Source: Herminiimonas contaminans
GTDB taxonomy: Bacteria > Pseudomonadota > Gammaproteobacteria > Burkholderiales > Burkholderiaceae_D
Direction of reading: 5' to 3'
Assembly (NCBI RefSeq): GCF_015645465.1
Contig: NZ_JADOEL010000003.1
Span: forward strand, 310,001 to 374,000
Length of the DNA: 64,000 bases
Under the pieces are notes generated by a model. The model saw nothing but the letters and a program-made list of their open reading frames with translations. It had not been told where the DNA came from and did not search any database. Of this stretch, positions 46,392 through 55,207 are shown one piece after another; the first letter of the stretch is position 1; each line of letters opens with the position of its first letter. The translations under genes and the position numbers were made by a program.

Positions 46392-47489
46392 ATGAATGTA
46401 CGTGAATTTTATGAGCATGCATTATCGCAACGAGGATTCGTTGCTGATGAGTCGCAGCTCAATGCCGTTAATCGTTTGCAGCAAGCCTATGATGAATGGG
46501 TAGAGTACAAGGCACAGCGCGCGAATGCCTTCATGCGCTTCTTGCGGCCGCCTGAAATCCCGCGTGGGATTTATATGTGGGGTGGGGTAGGTCGCGGTAA
46601 ATCCTTCCTGATGGATAGTTTTTATTCAGTCGTGCCTTTGGTGCGCAAGACGCGCGTGCACTTCCATGAATTCATGCGCAGCGTACATCGCGAGCTGGAC
46701 GAACTGAAGATGGTGGTGAATCCGCTGGATGAAGTGGCCAAGCGTATCGCGAAGAGGTATCGCCTGATTTGCTTCGATGAATTCCACGTCATCGATATCG
46801 CCGATGCGATGATTCTCTACAACTTGTTCAAGGCCTTGTTTGAGAATGGTGTGTCTTTCATCATTACCTCGAACTTCCATCCTGACACTTTGTATCCGGA
46901 CGGCTTGCATCGGGATCGTATGTTGCCGACCATCGCTTTGCTGAAGGAAAAGCTGGACATCGTGAATGTCGATAGCGGCAATGATTATCGTAAGCGCGCG
47001 CTGGAGCAGGTTGATGCTTATTACTGGCCGCTGAATGAGAAGGCTAGCGAAGCGATGCGGGTGGCATTTGCGCGCATAGCTGAAACTACAGATGAAAACC
47101 CGAGTCTGAAAATTGAAGGGCGAGACGTACGTGCCTTGCGTCGGGCTGGTGGCGTAATATGGTTCGACTTTGCCACCTTGTGCGGTGGTCCGCGTTCGCA
47201 AAATGACTATCTTGAACTCGCCAGTCGTTTTCACACAGTATTTTTATCAGATGTGCCAGTGATGTCGGCCGGTATGGCTTCCGCGGTTCGACGTTTTATC
47301 TGGCTGATAGACGTCCTGTATGATCACAAGATTAAACTGGTCATGTCGGCCGAGGTGACGATGGATGAGTTGTATACTGATGGTGCGCAGATTGCCGAAT
47401 TCCAACGTACTGTGTCGCGTTTGATCGAGATGCAATCCAGCGAATATATGGAAGCAGAGCGTCGACTCACAGCTAACGCGATTTTATGA
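46392..47489 (+). CDS. zapE: Cell-division ATPase ZapE (AFG1-like)
   Basis: A 365-residue P-loop ATPase. Walker A is GGVGRGKSFLMD (about residues 63-75), Walker B is LICFDEFHV and sensor-type IITSNFHPDTLYPDGLHR follows, all as in the AFG1/ZapE family, which in E. coli acts at constricting Z-rings under stress. The length is typical. It stands alone downstream of a terminator and upstream of an exported coiled-coil gene. Confidence 0.93.
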   Translation: MNVREFYEHALSQRGFVADESQLNAVNRLQQAYDEWVEYKAQRANAFMRFLRPPEIPRGIYMWGGVGRGKSFLMDSFYSVVPLVRKTRVHFHEFMRSVHRELDELKMVVNPLDEVAKRIAKRYRLICFDEFHVIDIADAMILYNLFKALFENGVSFIITSNFHPDTLYPDGLHRDRMLPTIALLKEKLDIVNVDSGNDYRKRALEQVDAYYWPLNEKASEAMRVAFARIAETTDENPSLKIEGRDVRALRRAGGVIWFDFATLCGGPRSQNDYLELASRFHTVFLSDVPVMSAGMASAVRRFIWLIDVLYDHKIKLVMSAEVTMDELYTDGAQIAEFQRTVSRLIEMQSSEYMEAERRLTANAIL

Positions 47490-47535
47490 GCCATGGCTGC
47501 AGAGCCGGACTCGCCTTAATTTGAATTAACGATAG

Positions 47536-48234
47536 ATGAAATACATATTTCCTACCTGCCTTGGCGCTACCTTCTTGTTGGCTGGCAATCTTGTGTTTGC
47601 GCAGCCAGCGCCCGTCGCTGCTGAAACGCCTGACCATGTGTATTTGCCTAAAGAACTGATAGAGCGTTATCCGGCTGATTCCATCAAATCCAACGAAGTG
47701 GCGGAACGTGCGGTGGAAGAAGTGAACAAGACGCGCGCAGATATTGAAGCGCGTTTTGTGGCCGACCAAAAGGCTTGCTACAAAGTGTTCTTTACCACTT
47801 CCTGCCTGGACAAGATCAAGGAGCAGCGACGTCTGGATCTGGTTTCTATTAAGCCGATAGAACTCGAGGCCAATTCGTATATACGCCACGCCAAAGTTGA
47901 CGAGCGTGATCGTCGTCTGGCCGAAAAAAATGCGCAGAATGCAGCGAAAGCTGCCGCCAATGCTGACAAGCCTGTAGACGAACGCACAGCCAAGGATGGT
48001 CCGGGTGCAGCAGAGGAAGCGCAGCGCAAGGCACGCGCCGAAGCCTATGCGAAACGCAATGCTGAGTATGCGGAGAAGCAGCGGCTGTTGAAGGAAAACG
48101 AAGCAGCTGATGCGCAGAAGCGGGCCGAGAATGTACAGCGCTACGAAGAAAAAGTGCGTGCCGCTGAAGAAAAACAAAAAGAGATTGCCAGAAAGAAAGC
48201 GGAAAAAGCCAATGTGCCGGCCGCCAAGCCTTGA
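47536..48234 (+). CDS. Exported coiled-coil protein of unknown function
   Basis: A 232-residue protein with a Sec signal (KYIFPTCLGATFLLAGNLVF, then AQPAP). A helical middle contains two Cys (DQKACYKVFFTTSCLDKIKE), likely a disulfide in the periplasm. A long Ala/Lys/Glu-rich coiled coil follows from about residue 125 to the end. The pattern is that of beta-proteobacterial periplasmic proteins without known function. The ATG lies 46 bp after zapE; the two may be cotranscribed. Confidence 0.7.
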   Translation: MKYIFPTCLGATFLLAGNLVFAQPAPVAAETPDHVYLPKELIERYPADSIKSNEVAERAVEEVNKTRADIEARFVADQKACYKVFFTTSCLDKIKEQRRLDLVSIKPIELEANSYIRHAKVDERDRRLAEKNAQNAAKAAANADKPVDERTAKDGPGAAEEAQRKARAEAYAKRNAEYAEKQRLLKENEAADAQKRAENVQRYEEKVRAAEEKQKEIARKKAEKANVPAAKP

Positions 48235-48423
48235 TGCATGGTAGCAATTATCAGCTGCAAATTATCTCTGACTAGAGTGACAGACTGATATATAAGTTTC
48301 ATTTGCTGTTGAATTTGGCAACTTAACCGTACAAGTTGTGCGCTTATTCGATAAAGTGCTGGACTTATCTCTAAACAATATTGAGAGATTATTAAAATTT
48401 AACTTTTTTTATTTTAATCCCGG

Positions 48424-48429
48424 TATAAT
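48424..48429 (+). promoter_or_regulatory. Cold-shock gene promoter (-10 TATAAT)
   Basis: A perfect TATAAT -10 stands about 109 bases before the cold-shock start codon; a matching -35 is weak. Transcription from here would give a 5' leader of about 100 bases. Confidence 0.65.
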
Positions 48430-48435
48430 CAGCCA

Positions 48436-48537
48436 TCGTTGAGATTCGAGTTAGTGGTGCAGTTAGTCTGTCATTCCTGTCTTGGTTGAAACGATCCAAC
48501 GGGCAAATGCCCAACTTAACTGAAATTAGGAATTGTA
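48436..48537 (+). promoter_or_regulatory. Long 5' leader of the cold-shock gene
   Basis: The region from the predicted start of transcription to the ATG has no frame and contains GGGCAAATGCCC (48500-48511), a small stem, plus GAAATTAGGA near the ATG. Long leaders of this kind regulate csp mRNA stability and translation at low temperature in known cases; here it is inferred from length and position. The 303 bp gap from 48235 also holds the A/T-rich run upstream of the promoter. Confidence 0.5.
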
Positions 48538-48741
48538 ATGGCAACTGGTATCGTAAAATGGTTCAATGACTCGAAAGGCTTCGGCTTTATCACCCCTGAC
48601 GAAGGCGGCGAAGACTTGTTCGCGCACTTCTCGGCTATTCAGTCGAGCGGCTTCAAATCGCTGCAAGAGAACCAACGCGTTTCTTTTGAAGTGACAGCTG
48701 GTCCTAAAGGCAAGCAAGCTTCGAACATTCAGCCTATCTAA
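48538..48741 (+). CDS. Cold-shock protein
   Basis: A 67-residue five-strand OB-fold protein that binds single-stranded nucleic acids. The RNP1 motif KGFGFITPD and RNP2 motif DLFAHFSAI are exact. The start [19 protein letters not shown] is canonical. Long leader and terminator on both sides make it a stand-alone unit. It may be constitutive or cold-induced; which csp type is not distinguishable. Confidence 0.96.
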   Translation: MATGIVKWFNDSKGFGFITPDEGGEDLFAHFSAIQSSGFKSLQENQRVSFEVTAGPKGKQASNIQPI

Positions 48742-48762
48742 TAGCTGGATCAAACGAAATAG

Positions 48763-48793
48763 AAAAATCCTCAGCATGCTGAGGATTTTTTTT
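48763..48793. terminator. Terminator after the cold-shock gene
   Basis: AAAAATCCTCAGC and GCTGAGGATTTTT form a long stem (TCCTCAGC/GCTGAGGA core) with A-run before and T8 after, so it can act on both strands. Confidence 0.92.
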
Positions 48794-48831
48794 CGCCTGT
48801 CATTTCCTGAAGTGCCGCAGGTGAGGGTGAT

Positions 48832-49254
48832 TCAGTTTTGTGTCAGCGCTTGTCGCAGATTGCGTTCATCCTGCCACTCACGGTATTCCGCGCTGCTTTG
48901 CGTATATGCCTTGAGTTCGGCTGCACTTTTTCCTTCGTGTGCAGTGAGCAGGCGATGCGCGATGCGATGATCTGGCATGGTGGTGCCATAGAACATGACA
49001 TCGTCACCGCGCTGGATCAGCAAGGTAGGGAAATTTTCGACATCGAAGTCGCCGATCAGGTCGGCGCGGTCTTCGATATCTATCCAGACAAACAGCTTGT
49101 CCGGATGTTGGGCCGCCAGCTCGTCAAAGCCGGGTCGGTAATTGGTACAGACGTCGCACCAGGCCGCGCACAAGCAGGCCACGACCCAGACGTCGTCTTG
49201 CATGCGTTGCGTGAGCTGCTGCTGGTTATGCGGTTCTAGAGTGATACTTGCCAT
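48832..49254 (-). CDS. Thioredoxin-fold protein with WCDVC site
   Basis: A 140-residue soluble protein. CLCAAWCDVCTNYRPGFDEL has the active site CxxC (WCDVC), DIEDRADLIGDFDVENFPTL the cis-Pro loop, and there is no signal peptide, so it acts in the cytoplasm. The rest is a thioredoxin fold with a helical C-terminal extension (about 35 residues). It converges on the cold-shock gene and is divergent from tsaB. Confidence 0.85.
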   Translation of the reverse strand: MASITLEPHNQQQLTQRMQDDVWVVACLCAAWCDVCTNYRPGFDELAAQHPDKLFVWIDIEDRADLIGDFDVENFPTLLIQRGDDVMFYGTTMPDHRIAHRLLTAHEGKSAAELKAYTQSSAEYREWQDERNLRQALTQN

Positions 49255-49371
49255 GGCGGTATTCTACCGTTTTCTGTTGCATAGGGAGTGTTCGTCCCGG
49301 TGGAAATGCGCAGCAGCGACAAATGCATACCTTCCCAGCACCGATGGCGATACGCACGGTAAAATAGCCCT

Positions 49372-50070
49372 ATGTCTACGATACTCGCTATAGAAACATC
49401 TTCTGAACTGGCTTCTGCGGCACTGTTGCACAAGGGCGTCAACAGCAGCCGCCAGACGGCAGGTGTCAGCACGCATTCACAAAGCATACTGCCGATGGTG
49501 CAGGCCTTGTTGCAGGACGCTGGCATCGCGCTGCGCGATTGCGACGCGATCGCTTTTGGTGCCGGACCTGGTTCGTTTACCGGTGTGCGTACCGCTTGCG
49601 GCATTGCACAAGGTTTGGCCTATGGCGCGGATAAACCCTTGTTACCGACTGTGACCCTGCTGGCGATGGCCCAGGCGTGTCGCGAGCAGACTGGTGCCAG
49701 TGACGTGCTGGCGGTGCTGGATGCGCGCATGGGCGAAGTTTATTGGGCGCAGTATCGCTACACCGATGGCTGGCAGATTGTGATTGCCCCGAGCCTGTCA
49801 TCTGCACGTGAGGTGCAGCCGCAAGGCGAAGTGACCGCATGTGGAAATGGTTTACAGGCGTATGCAACGGATTTCGCTGCGCAGCCGTTTTTTGCGACTG
49901 CATTGAAAGATATGCTGCCGCAGGCCGAGCAGATTGCGACGCTGGGTGCGATTGCTTATGCGCAAGGACTGGCGGTGGTCGCGAGTGCGGCGGAACCACT
50001 GTACTTGCGTAACAAGGTGGCATTGACAACGGCGGAACGTCTGGAAAAGGCTGCAAAGGAGGCTGCATGA
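49372..50070 (+). CDS. tsaB: tRNA threonylcarbamoyladenosine biosynthesis protein TsaB
   Basis: A 232-residue ASKHA-fold protein that with TsaD and TsaE attaches threonylcarbamoyl to A37 of ANN-decoding tRNAs. It has MSTILAIETSSELASAALLH at the N-terminus and the AFGAGPGSFTGVRTACGIAQ block. The metal-binding His pair of TsaD is absent, as usual in TsaB. The stop overlaps the rimI start (ATGA). Confidence 0.95.
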   Translation: MSTILAIETSSELASAALLHKGVNSSRQTAGVSTHSQSILPMVQALLQDAGIALRDCDAIAFGAGPGSFTGVRTACGIAQGLAYGADKPLLPTVTLLAMAQACREQTGASDVLAVLDARMGEVYWAQYRYTDGWQIVIAPSLSSAREVQPQGEVTACGNGLQAYATDFAAQPFFATALKDMLPQAEQIATLGAIAYAQGLAVVASAAEPLYLRNKVALTTAERLEKAAKEAA

Positions 50071-50570
50071 GTTCCGTGCCCAGTCCTATTCCGCAGTTCA
50101 AGGCGCCGCCTCCGCCAGCGCGCAAGCTTTATTTCTATCGGATGCAGCCGACCGATATCAGTGATGTGCTTGCGATCGAAAACGATGTTTATCCTTTTCC
50201 CTGGACGCGCGGCAATTTCCTCGATTCCATCAATAGCGGTTACGAAACCTGGATACTGCGCGATGGCACCGGTGCCTTGAGCGGTTATTTCCTGCTGATG
50301 CTGTCGGTAGACGATGCACATTTGCTGAACATCACCGTACATCGTGATTTGCAGGGGCAGGGCATAGGCATACTGCTGCTGGATAAAGCGAAGGCAATTG
50401 CGCAGGAAAAAAAGCTGGAAGCGGTCTTGTTGGAGGTGCGTCCATCGAATACGCGTGCAGAAAAAATCTACCGTCAATATGGCTTTAGTCGCATAGGTGT
50501 GCGCAAAGGCTATTATCCGGCACCGAATAATCAGCGTGAAGATGCGCTAGTCATGAAGCTTGCGCTATGA
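50067..50570 (+). CDS. rimI: Ribosomal protein S18 N-acetyltransferase RimI
   Basis: A 167-residue GNAT enzyme. The acetyl-CoA loop is HRDLQGQGIGILLLDKAKAI and the C-terminal YRQYGFSRIGVRKGYYP is the typical RimI ending; Glu/Tyr catalytic positions lie in VLLEVRPSNTRAEKIYRQYG. It is coupled by 4-base overlaps to tsaB and to the uracil-DNA glycosylase gene, a common order in beta-proteobacteria. Confidence 0.93.
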   Translation: MSSVPSPIPQFKAPPPPARKLYFYRMQPTDISDVLAIENDVYPFPWTRGNFLDSINSGYETWILRDGTGALSGYFLLMLSVDDAHLLNITVHRDLQGQGIGILLLDKAKAIAQEKKLEAVLLEVRPSNTRAEKIYRQYGFSRIGVRKGYYPAPNNQREDALVMKLAL

Positions 50571-51427
50571 GTAATCCGGATCGTCGTATCGCATTCTTGC
50601 AGGAGATGGGCCTGGGGCCAGTCTGGTCGCAACGGGCGGCTGTGCTGCAGGCGCTGGAATCTGAAGCAGCAACTGTAAGTGAAGTTGCTGCGCCGCTTGA
50701 GGATAGCGTGGCCGCTGCAACGCCGCTGCGTGTTGTTGAGCCTAGTGCTTCGGCCTGGGGTGACGACGATGTCGCGACTAGTCCCGTTGCTCTTCCTGTC
50801 GCAGTGCCTGCAACGCCGACTGCGCTGGTGCAGCCTGCCAGCAGTATCGGCAGCATGAACTGGGATCAGTTGAAGACGGTGGTCAGCAATTGCACCGAAT
50901 GCGGTTTATGCAAAGGACGCACACAAACTGTATTCGGTGTCGGTGACCAAAAAGCCAAATGGTTGTTCGTCGGTGAAGGTCCTGGACGCAATGAGGATTT
51001 CCAGGGTGAGCCTTTCGTCGGACCGGCGGGCAAGCTGCTCGACAATATGTTTGTCGCGATGGGTCTCAAGCGTGGCGAAAATACCTACATCGCCAACATC
51101 GTCAAATGTCGTCCTACTGATGAAAACAAGCGTGACCGTGCACCAGTCGCAACCGAAAGCGATGCCTGCATGCCGTACTTGCAAAGGCAGATAGAGTTGC
51201 TCAATCCGACCGTGATCGTGGCACTGGGCAAGACCGCCGCGCTGTCCTTGTTGAAGCTGGATCCGGCGACACCTGTTGCCAGATTGCGCGGTAGCGTACA
51301 TCGCTATGCGGATATCCCTGTGGTGGTTACCTATCATCCGGCGTATTTGCTGCGCACACCGAAAGACAAGAGCAAGGCCTGGGCAGATTTGTGTCTGGCG
51401 ATGCAAACCTATGCCGACAAAGGCTAA
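50567..51427 (+). CDS. Uracil-DNA glycosylase, family 4 type (4Fe-4S)
   Basis: A 286-residue base-excision-repair enzyme. After an Ala/Val-rich N-terminal extension of about 95 residues comes the UDG core: cluster Cys in NCTECGLCKGR and in IVKCRPTDENKRDRA, the uracil site GEGPGRNEDFQGEPFVGPAG and the C-terminal TYHPAYLLRTPKDK. This is the UDG family 4/5 arrangement. The N-terminal extension is common in beta-proteobacteria and likely disordered. The start overlaps the rimI stop. Confidence 0.93.
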   Translation: MSNPDRRIAFLQEMGLGPVWSQRAAVLQALESEAATVSEVAAPLEDSVAAATPLRVVEPSASAWGDDDVATSPVALPVAVPATPTALVQPASSIGSMNWDQLKTVVSNCTECGLCKGRTQTVFGVGDQKAKWLFVGEGPGRNEDFQGEPFVGPAGKLLDNMFVAMGLKRGENTYIANIVKCRPTDENKRDRAPVATESDACMPYLQRQIELLNPTVIVALGKTAALSLLKLDPATPVARLRGSVHRYADIPVVVTYHPAYLLRTPKDKSKAWADLCLAMQTYADKG

Positions 51428-51435
51428 CGTCTAGC

Positions 51436-52407
51436 TTGGCAGCGAATTTGACAAATACCTTCCAAACACAATTCGAGCAGCGTTGGGGCCACCTCAACGA
51501 TATCCATGTGCGCTCACTGGCATGGCTGCTCGATGCTCCCGATCTGCTGGATCCGCAAGCACCGCAATGGCAGGGAAAAATTGCCAGCCTGCAGGGCAGC
51601 CTGCCGCACGATATCAATGACTGGTTGCAAGCATTGGATAAGGATCCGGATGCCTTGCATCGCTACCTCAATGTACAAGTATTCACCCGCCTCGGACGCT
51701 ATGCAGAAAAACTGCTGGCTTATTATTTCGAGGCACGCGGCATACTCGCCGCACACGGTGTGCAGGTAAGGGCGGGCAAGAACAGCACCGTAGGCGAGTT
51801 TGATTTCCTGCTGCGCGATGGCGATGCCTTGTTGCACTGGGAATTTGCCACCAAATTTTATCTGCTGGAATCCAGCGGTGCTGGTGAAGATGCAGACTAC
51901 TTCGTCGGTCCCAACCTGGCAGATACGCTGGGTGCAAAAATGCACAAGATACTTGAGCGTCAACTGATGTTGTCGCAGCATCCGGCAGCGCAGGTGCATT
52001 TGCCAGCACCGGTGAAGCAGGCGCAGGCATTGGTCAAAGGCTGGTTGTTTTATCACCAGGATGATAGGGCAGATGCCGCGATATGCGGTATCTCTGCCGA
52101 TCATTGCCGTGGTTTCTGGTGTGCGCTGACAGAGACGGAACAGATGACAGCCGAACGTTATGCCGTGGTGCCGCGTTTGCACTGGCTGGCACCAGCCAAA
52201 CTGGATTTGTCACAGACCATGGACAAGCAGGCATTGCAAGAAATGCTGGCGACGCATTTCGTGCATGACACGATGCCGGTATTGGTAGTCTTGCTGAATG
52301 TCCGGGGAGAGCTTGCGCTGGAAAGCAGTCGTGGCTTTATCGTGCCGGATGACTGGCGCACCCGGGCTGGCCAACGGATAAAACTGGTTCATCCGCTGCC
52401 GCAATAA
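51436..52407 (+). CDS. DUF1853 family protein
   Basis: A 323-residue cytoplasmic protein of a family with unknown function. Blocks include HVRSLAWLLDAPDLL, LGRYAEKLLAYYFEARGILA and the acidic GEFDFLLRDGDALLHWEFATKFYL. That last stretch (Glu, Asp, then Glu-Phe-Ala-x-Lys) resembles a PD-(D/E)xK nuclease core, so a nuclease-like fold is possible. No ATG is available near the start; TTG 51436 avoids overlap with the upstream gene, while GTG 51391 would overlap it by 37 bases. The start is therefore uncertain. It runs toward lplT on the opposite strand. Confidence 0.75.
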   Translation: MAANLTNTFQTQFEQRWGHLNDIHVRSLAWLLDAPDLLDPQAPQWQGKIASLQGSLPHDINDWLQALDKDPDALHRYLNVQVFTRLGRYAEKLLAYYFEARGILAAHGVQVRAGKNSTVGEFDFLLRDGDALLHWEFATKFYLLESSGAGEDADYFVGPNLADTLGAKMHKILERQLMLSQHPAAQVHLPAPVKQAQALVKGWLFYHQDDRADAAICGISADHCRGFWCALTETEQMTAERYAVVPRLHWLAPAKLDLSQTMDKQALQEMLATHFVHDTMPVLVVLLNVRGELALESSRGFIVPDDWRTRAGQRIKLVHPLPQ

Positions 52408-52408
52408 C

Positions 52409-53671
52409 TTAGTGTTTCGGTTCGCCTATCAGTGACAGCGAATCATGTTCACGTTGGTTGGCAGCATGCTTGCGCATGATCAGGTACATGATGCCGGAGA
52501 CCGACAAGCCAAACATGATGATGACGATGTTGATGTTCAAATCCAGTTTCACCATCAATGCATACAGCAGCAACATGGTCAGTACTGACAAATTCTCATT
52601 GAAGTTTTGCACCGCGATCGAGTGACCTGCACTCATCAGGACGTGGCCACGATGTTGCAGTAGCGCATTCATAGGCACGACGAAGTAGCCTGACAAGGCG
52701 CCGACCAGAACCAGCAACGGATACGCCAGCCATACGGTATGTACCATGGTCATGACGATCACGACCACACCCATGATCACGCCGAGCGGCATTACCGACA
52801 GTGACTTCTTAAGAGGTACAAAGCGAGCAGCAGCCACTGCGCCGAGTGCGACACCGACCGCTACGATACCTTGCAGGATGGCGGCCTTGTCGAGCGGCAT
52901 ATTCAGGGATTTCTCAGCCCATTTCAGCACGATGAACTGTAAGGTTGCACCGGCACCCCAGAACAGCGTGGTTACGGCCAGCGAGATTTGCCCGAGGCGG
53001 TCGCGCCACAAAGTGGTGAAACAGTTGGCGAAGTCGCCGATGAGCTTGATGGGATTACGTTCCTGATGCGGATAGCGGGCGCCAGTGTCAGGAATGCGGA
53101 GGTTGAAGAGTGCGGCGAGCAGGTAAGAGACGGTGATAATGCAGAGTGCTGCTTCGGCTGGTGTGTCTATGCCAAAGTTAATAATGGGGAAATCGAAGGC
53201 TAGTAGTTTGGCGGCAACGTTGGGATTGATGAGTGCACCTCCCATCACGGTGCCGAGGATAATGGAGGAAACGGTCAAGCCTTCTATCCAGCCATTGGCG
53301 GCGACCAGTTTCTCCGCCGGTAGCAATTCTGTGAGGATGCCGTACTTGGCCGGTGAATAAGCTGCTGCACCAAAACCGACCACGGCATAGGCAATCAGCG
53401 GATGGACATCGAAGAACATCATGCCGCAACCGAAAATCTTGATCAGGTTGGTGATGAACATGACGCGACCCTTGGGTAGCGCATCAGCGAAAGCACCGAC
53501 GAAAGCGGCGAGTAATACATAAGACAGGACAAAGAATAGCTTCAGCAATGGAGTCATCCATTCGGGTGACTTCATTACCGTTAATAAGGCTATGGCCGCT
53601 ATCAGGAGGGCGTTGTCGGCGAGCGAGGAAAAAAACTGCGCCGCCATGATGGTATAAAAACCGCGATTCAT
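52409..53671 (-). CDS. lplT: Lysophospholipid transporter LplT-like (MFS)
   Basis: A 420-residue inner-membrane transporter with about 12 helices, which flips lysophospholipids inward for re-acylation. The N-terminus RGFYTIMAAQFFSSLADNAL, the AAFVGAFADALPKGRVMFIT motif A loop and the VGFGAAAYSPAKYGILTELL block are typical LplT. The acyltransferase partner (aas) is not adjacent. ATG 53671 is used; an ATG two codons upstream is the alternative. It converges with DUF1853 (one base between stops) and is divergent from alr. Confidence 0.9.
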   Translation of the reverse strand: MNRGFYTIMAAQFFSSLADNALLIAAIALLTVMKSPEWMTPLLKLFFVLSYVLLAAFVGAFADALPKGRVMFITNLIKIFGCGMMFFDVHPLIAYAVVGFGAAAYSPAKYGILTELLPAEKLVAANGWIEGLTVSSIILGTVMGGALINPNVAAKLLAFDFPIINFGIDTPAEAALCIITVSYLLAALFNLRIPDTGARYPHQERNPIKLIGDFANCFTTLWRDRLGQISLAVTTLFWGAGATLQFIVLKWAEKSLNMPLDKAAILQGIVAVGVALGAVAAARFVPLKKSLSVMPLGVIMGVVVIVMTMVHTVWLAYPLLVLVGALSGYFVVPMNALLQHRGHVLMSAGHSIAVQNFNENLSVLTMLLLYALMVKLDLNINIVIIMFGLSVSGIMYLIMRKHAANQREHDSLSLIGEPKH

Positions 53672-53840
53672 TCGCATTAATCTATTTTTGCTGTGTGTCT
53701 CTGGCTGACTTTATACCATGAATCTTGGCGGCTTCCATTGATTTGCGCCTCGTTAACGCAATGCGTCCGGTAAAATAAATAAATTCGTAAAAAAACCATC
53801 TTGAACGAATGTCACGATTTAACTTTCTTTACATTGCCGT

Positions 53841-54920
53841 ATGCCCAGACCCCTTATTGCTACCATAGATATCGCCGCATTACGCAGTAATCTTGCGCTG
53901 GCCAAAGCGCGTGCCCCTCATTCCCGGGCATGGGCGGTGGTGAAGGCCAATGCCTATGGGCACGGTCTGGAGCGCGGCATGCGTGGTTTTGCTGCGGCAG
54001 ACGGTTTGGGGCTGATCGAGCTGGATGCGGCGGCCCGCCTGCGCGAGCTGGGGTGGAAGAAGCGCATCCTGTTGCTGGAAGGATTTTTTGATGCTTCCGA
54101 TCCGCAACTGCTGGCCGAGCATCAACTGGATACGGTTATCCATTGCGAAGAGCAACTGCTCATGCTTGAGCAAGCACGTTTACAGACGAAAATTGACGTT
54201 CATCTGAAATTGAATAGCGGTATGAATCGTCTGGGCTTCACGCCAGCGAAATATCGGGCCGCCTACGAGCGCCTGCGCGCTATCCCGGCCGTAGACCATA
54301 TTTCTTTTGTCACACACTTCGCCAACGCGGAAGATCCGGACAATCCGGTATTGCCGGTGCAGGAGCAGTTGCGCCGCTTCAGGGAAGCAACTCGTGATTT
54401 GCCGGGCGAACAAAGCATGGCCAATTCGGCGACTGATTTATTACACCCAGGTTCGGCGGCGGACTGGATACGTCCTGGCATCATGCTGTATGGTGCGACG
54501 CCAGGCGGGCAAAGCGCCGAGCAGTTCGGCTTGCGGCCAGCGATGAGTCTGAACAGTGAAATCATCGGTGTGCAGCATATCGTCGCGGGTGATGCGGTCG
54601 GCTATGGCAGTGCTTTCGTCGCGACTGGTCCGATGACCATCGGCGTGGTCGCCTGTGGTTACGCTGATGGCTATCCCCGTCATGCACCCAGCGGCACGCC
54701 AGTGATCGTCGATGGTGTGAAGACACGTATGGTCGGACGCGTATCAATGGATATGATTACAGTCGACCTGACACCGGTGGCGAAACCGTGTGTAGGCAGC
54801 AAAGTCACGCTGTGGGGCGCAGGCTTGCCAATAGACGAAGTGGCAAATGCGGCCGGTACAGTCGGCTATGAGTTGATGTGCGGCCTGGCGTCGCGCGTGA
54901 AGGTAGTCGAAGTTAACTAG
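53841..54920 (+). CDS. alr: Alanine racemase
   Basis: A 359-residue PLP enzyme making D-alanine for peptidoglycan. The PLP Lys lies in WAVVKANAYGHGLERG, and the second catalytic residue, a Tyr, in DAVGYGSAFVATGPMTIGVV. Arg near the phosphate and the RVSMDMITVDLT block are present. The stop codon TAG coincides with the first bases of the palindromic element at 54918. The native 3' end of the gene may thus have been altered by insertion; the C-terminal end (ASRVKVVEVN) still looks complete. Confidence 0.96.
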   Translation: MPRPLIATIDIAALRSNLALAKARAPHSRAWAVVKANAYGHGLERGMRGFAAADGLGLIELDAAARLRELGWKKRILLLEGFFDASDPQLLAEHQLDTVIHCEEQLLMLEQARLQTKIDVHLKLNSGMNRLGFTPAKYRAAYERLRAIPAVDHISFVTHFANAEDPDNPVLPVQEQLRRFREATRDLPGEQSMANSATDLLHPGSAADWIRPGIMLYGATPGGQSAEQFGLRPAMSLNSEIIGVQHIVAGDAVGYGSAFVATGPMTIGVVACGYADGYPRHAPSGTPVIVDGVKTRMVGRVSMDMITVDLTPVAKPCVGSKVTLWGAGLPIDEVANAAGTVGYELMCGLASRVKVVEVN

Positions 54921-55186
54921 AACTCATTTCACAAATATCCGTGAGATGCGTTCTTACCAAAAGCGGTGCTGGCAAGGCGTGCGACGCGTCGCATAGCGAG
55001 CTATGCGCAAGGAGCGCAACGCGGCCAGCGCCGCTTTTGGTAAGAACCCGAAGAGAACGGGCTATTTGGGCGTATTGCTGCGTTGCGCCGCTTGCCAAGG
55101 GGATCACCCTTGGCGGCGCGACACGTCTTGCACTACCTCCCAAATAGCCGCGTTCGCACTCGCGGATATTTGTGAAATGAGTTCTA
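54918..55186. repeat. 269-bp nested palindromic element, MITE-like
   Basis: The element has 28-bp terminal inverted repeats (54918-54945 and 55159-55186, one mismatch), both ending in TA. Inside are two large hairpins: 24-bp arms at 54950-54973 and 55024-55047 (one mismatch), and an 11-bp arm pair at 55060-55070 and 55139-55149 enclosing a further hairpin (CCAAGGG/CCCTTGG around GATCA). The left loop has palindromes GCGACGCGTCGC and CGCATAGC-GA-GCTATGCG. It thus folds as a three-armed cruciform. It has no frame of coding quality and no transposase. A non-autonomous element using a TA target is the best guess; a structured RNA or terminator function is possible. Confidence 0.8.
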
Positions 55187-55207
55187 ATCAAAGCGAAATT
55201 TACCCAG

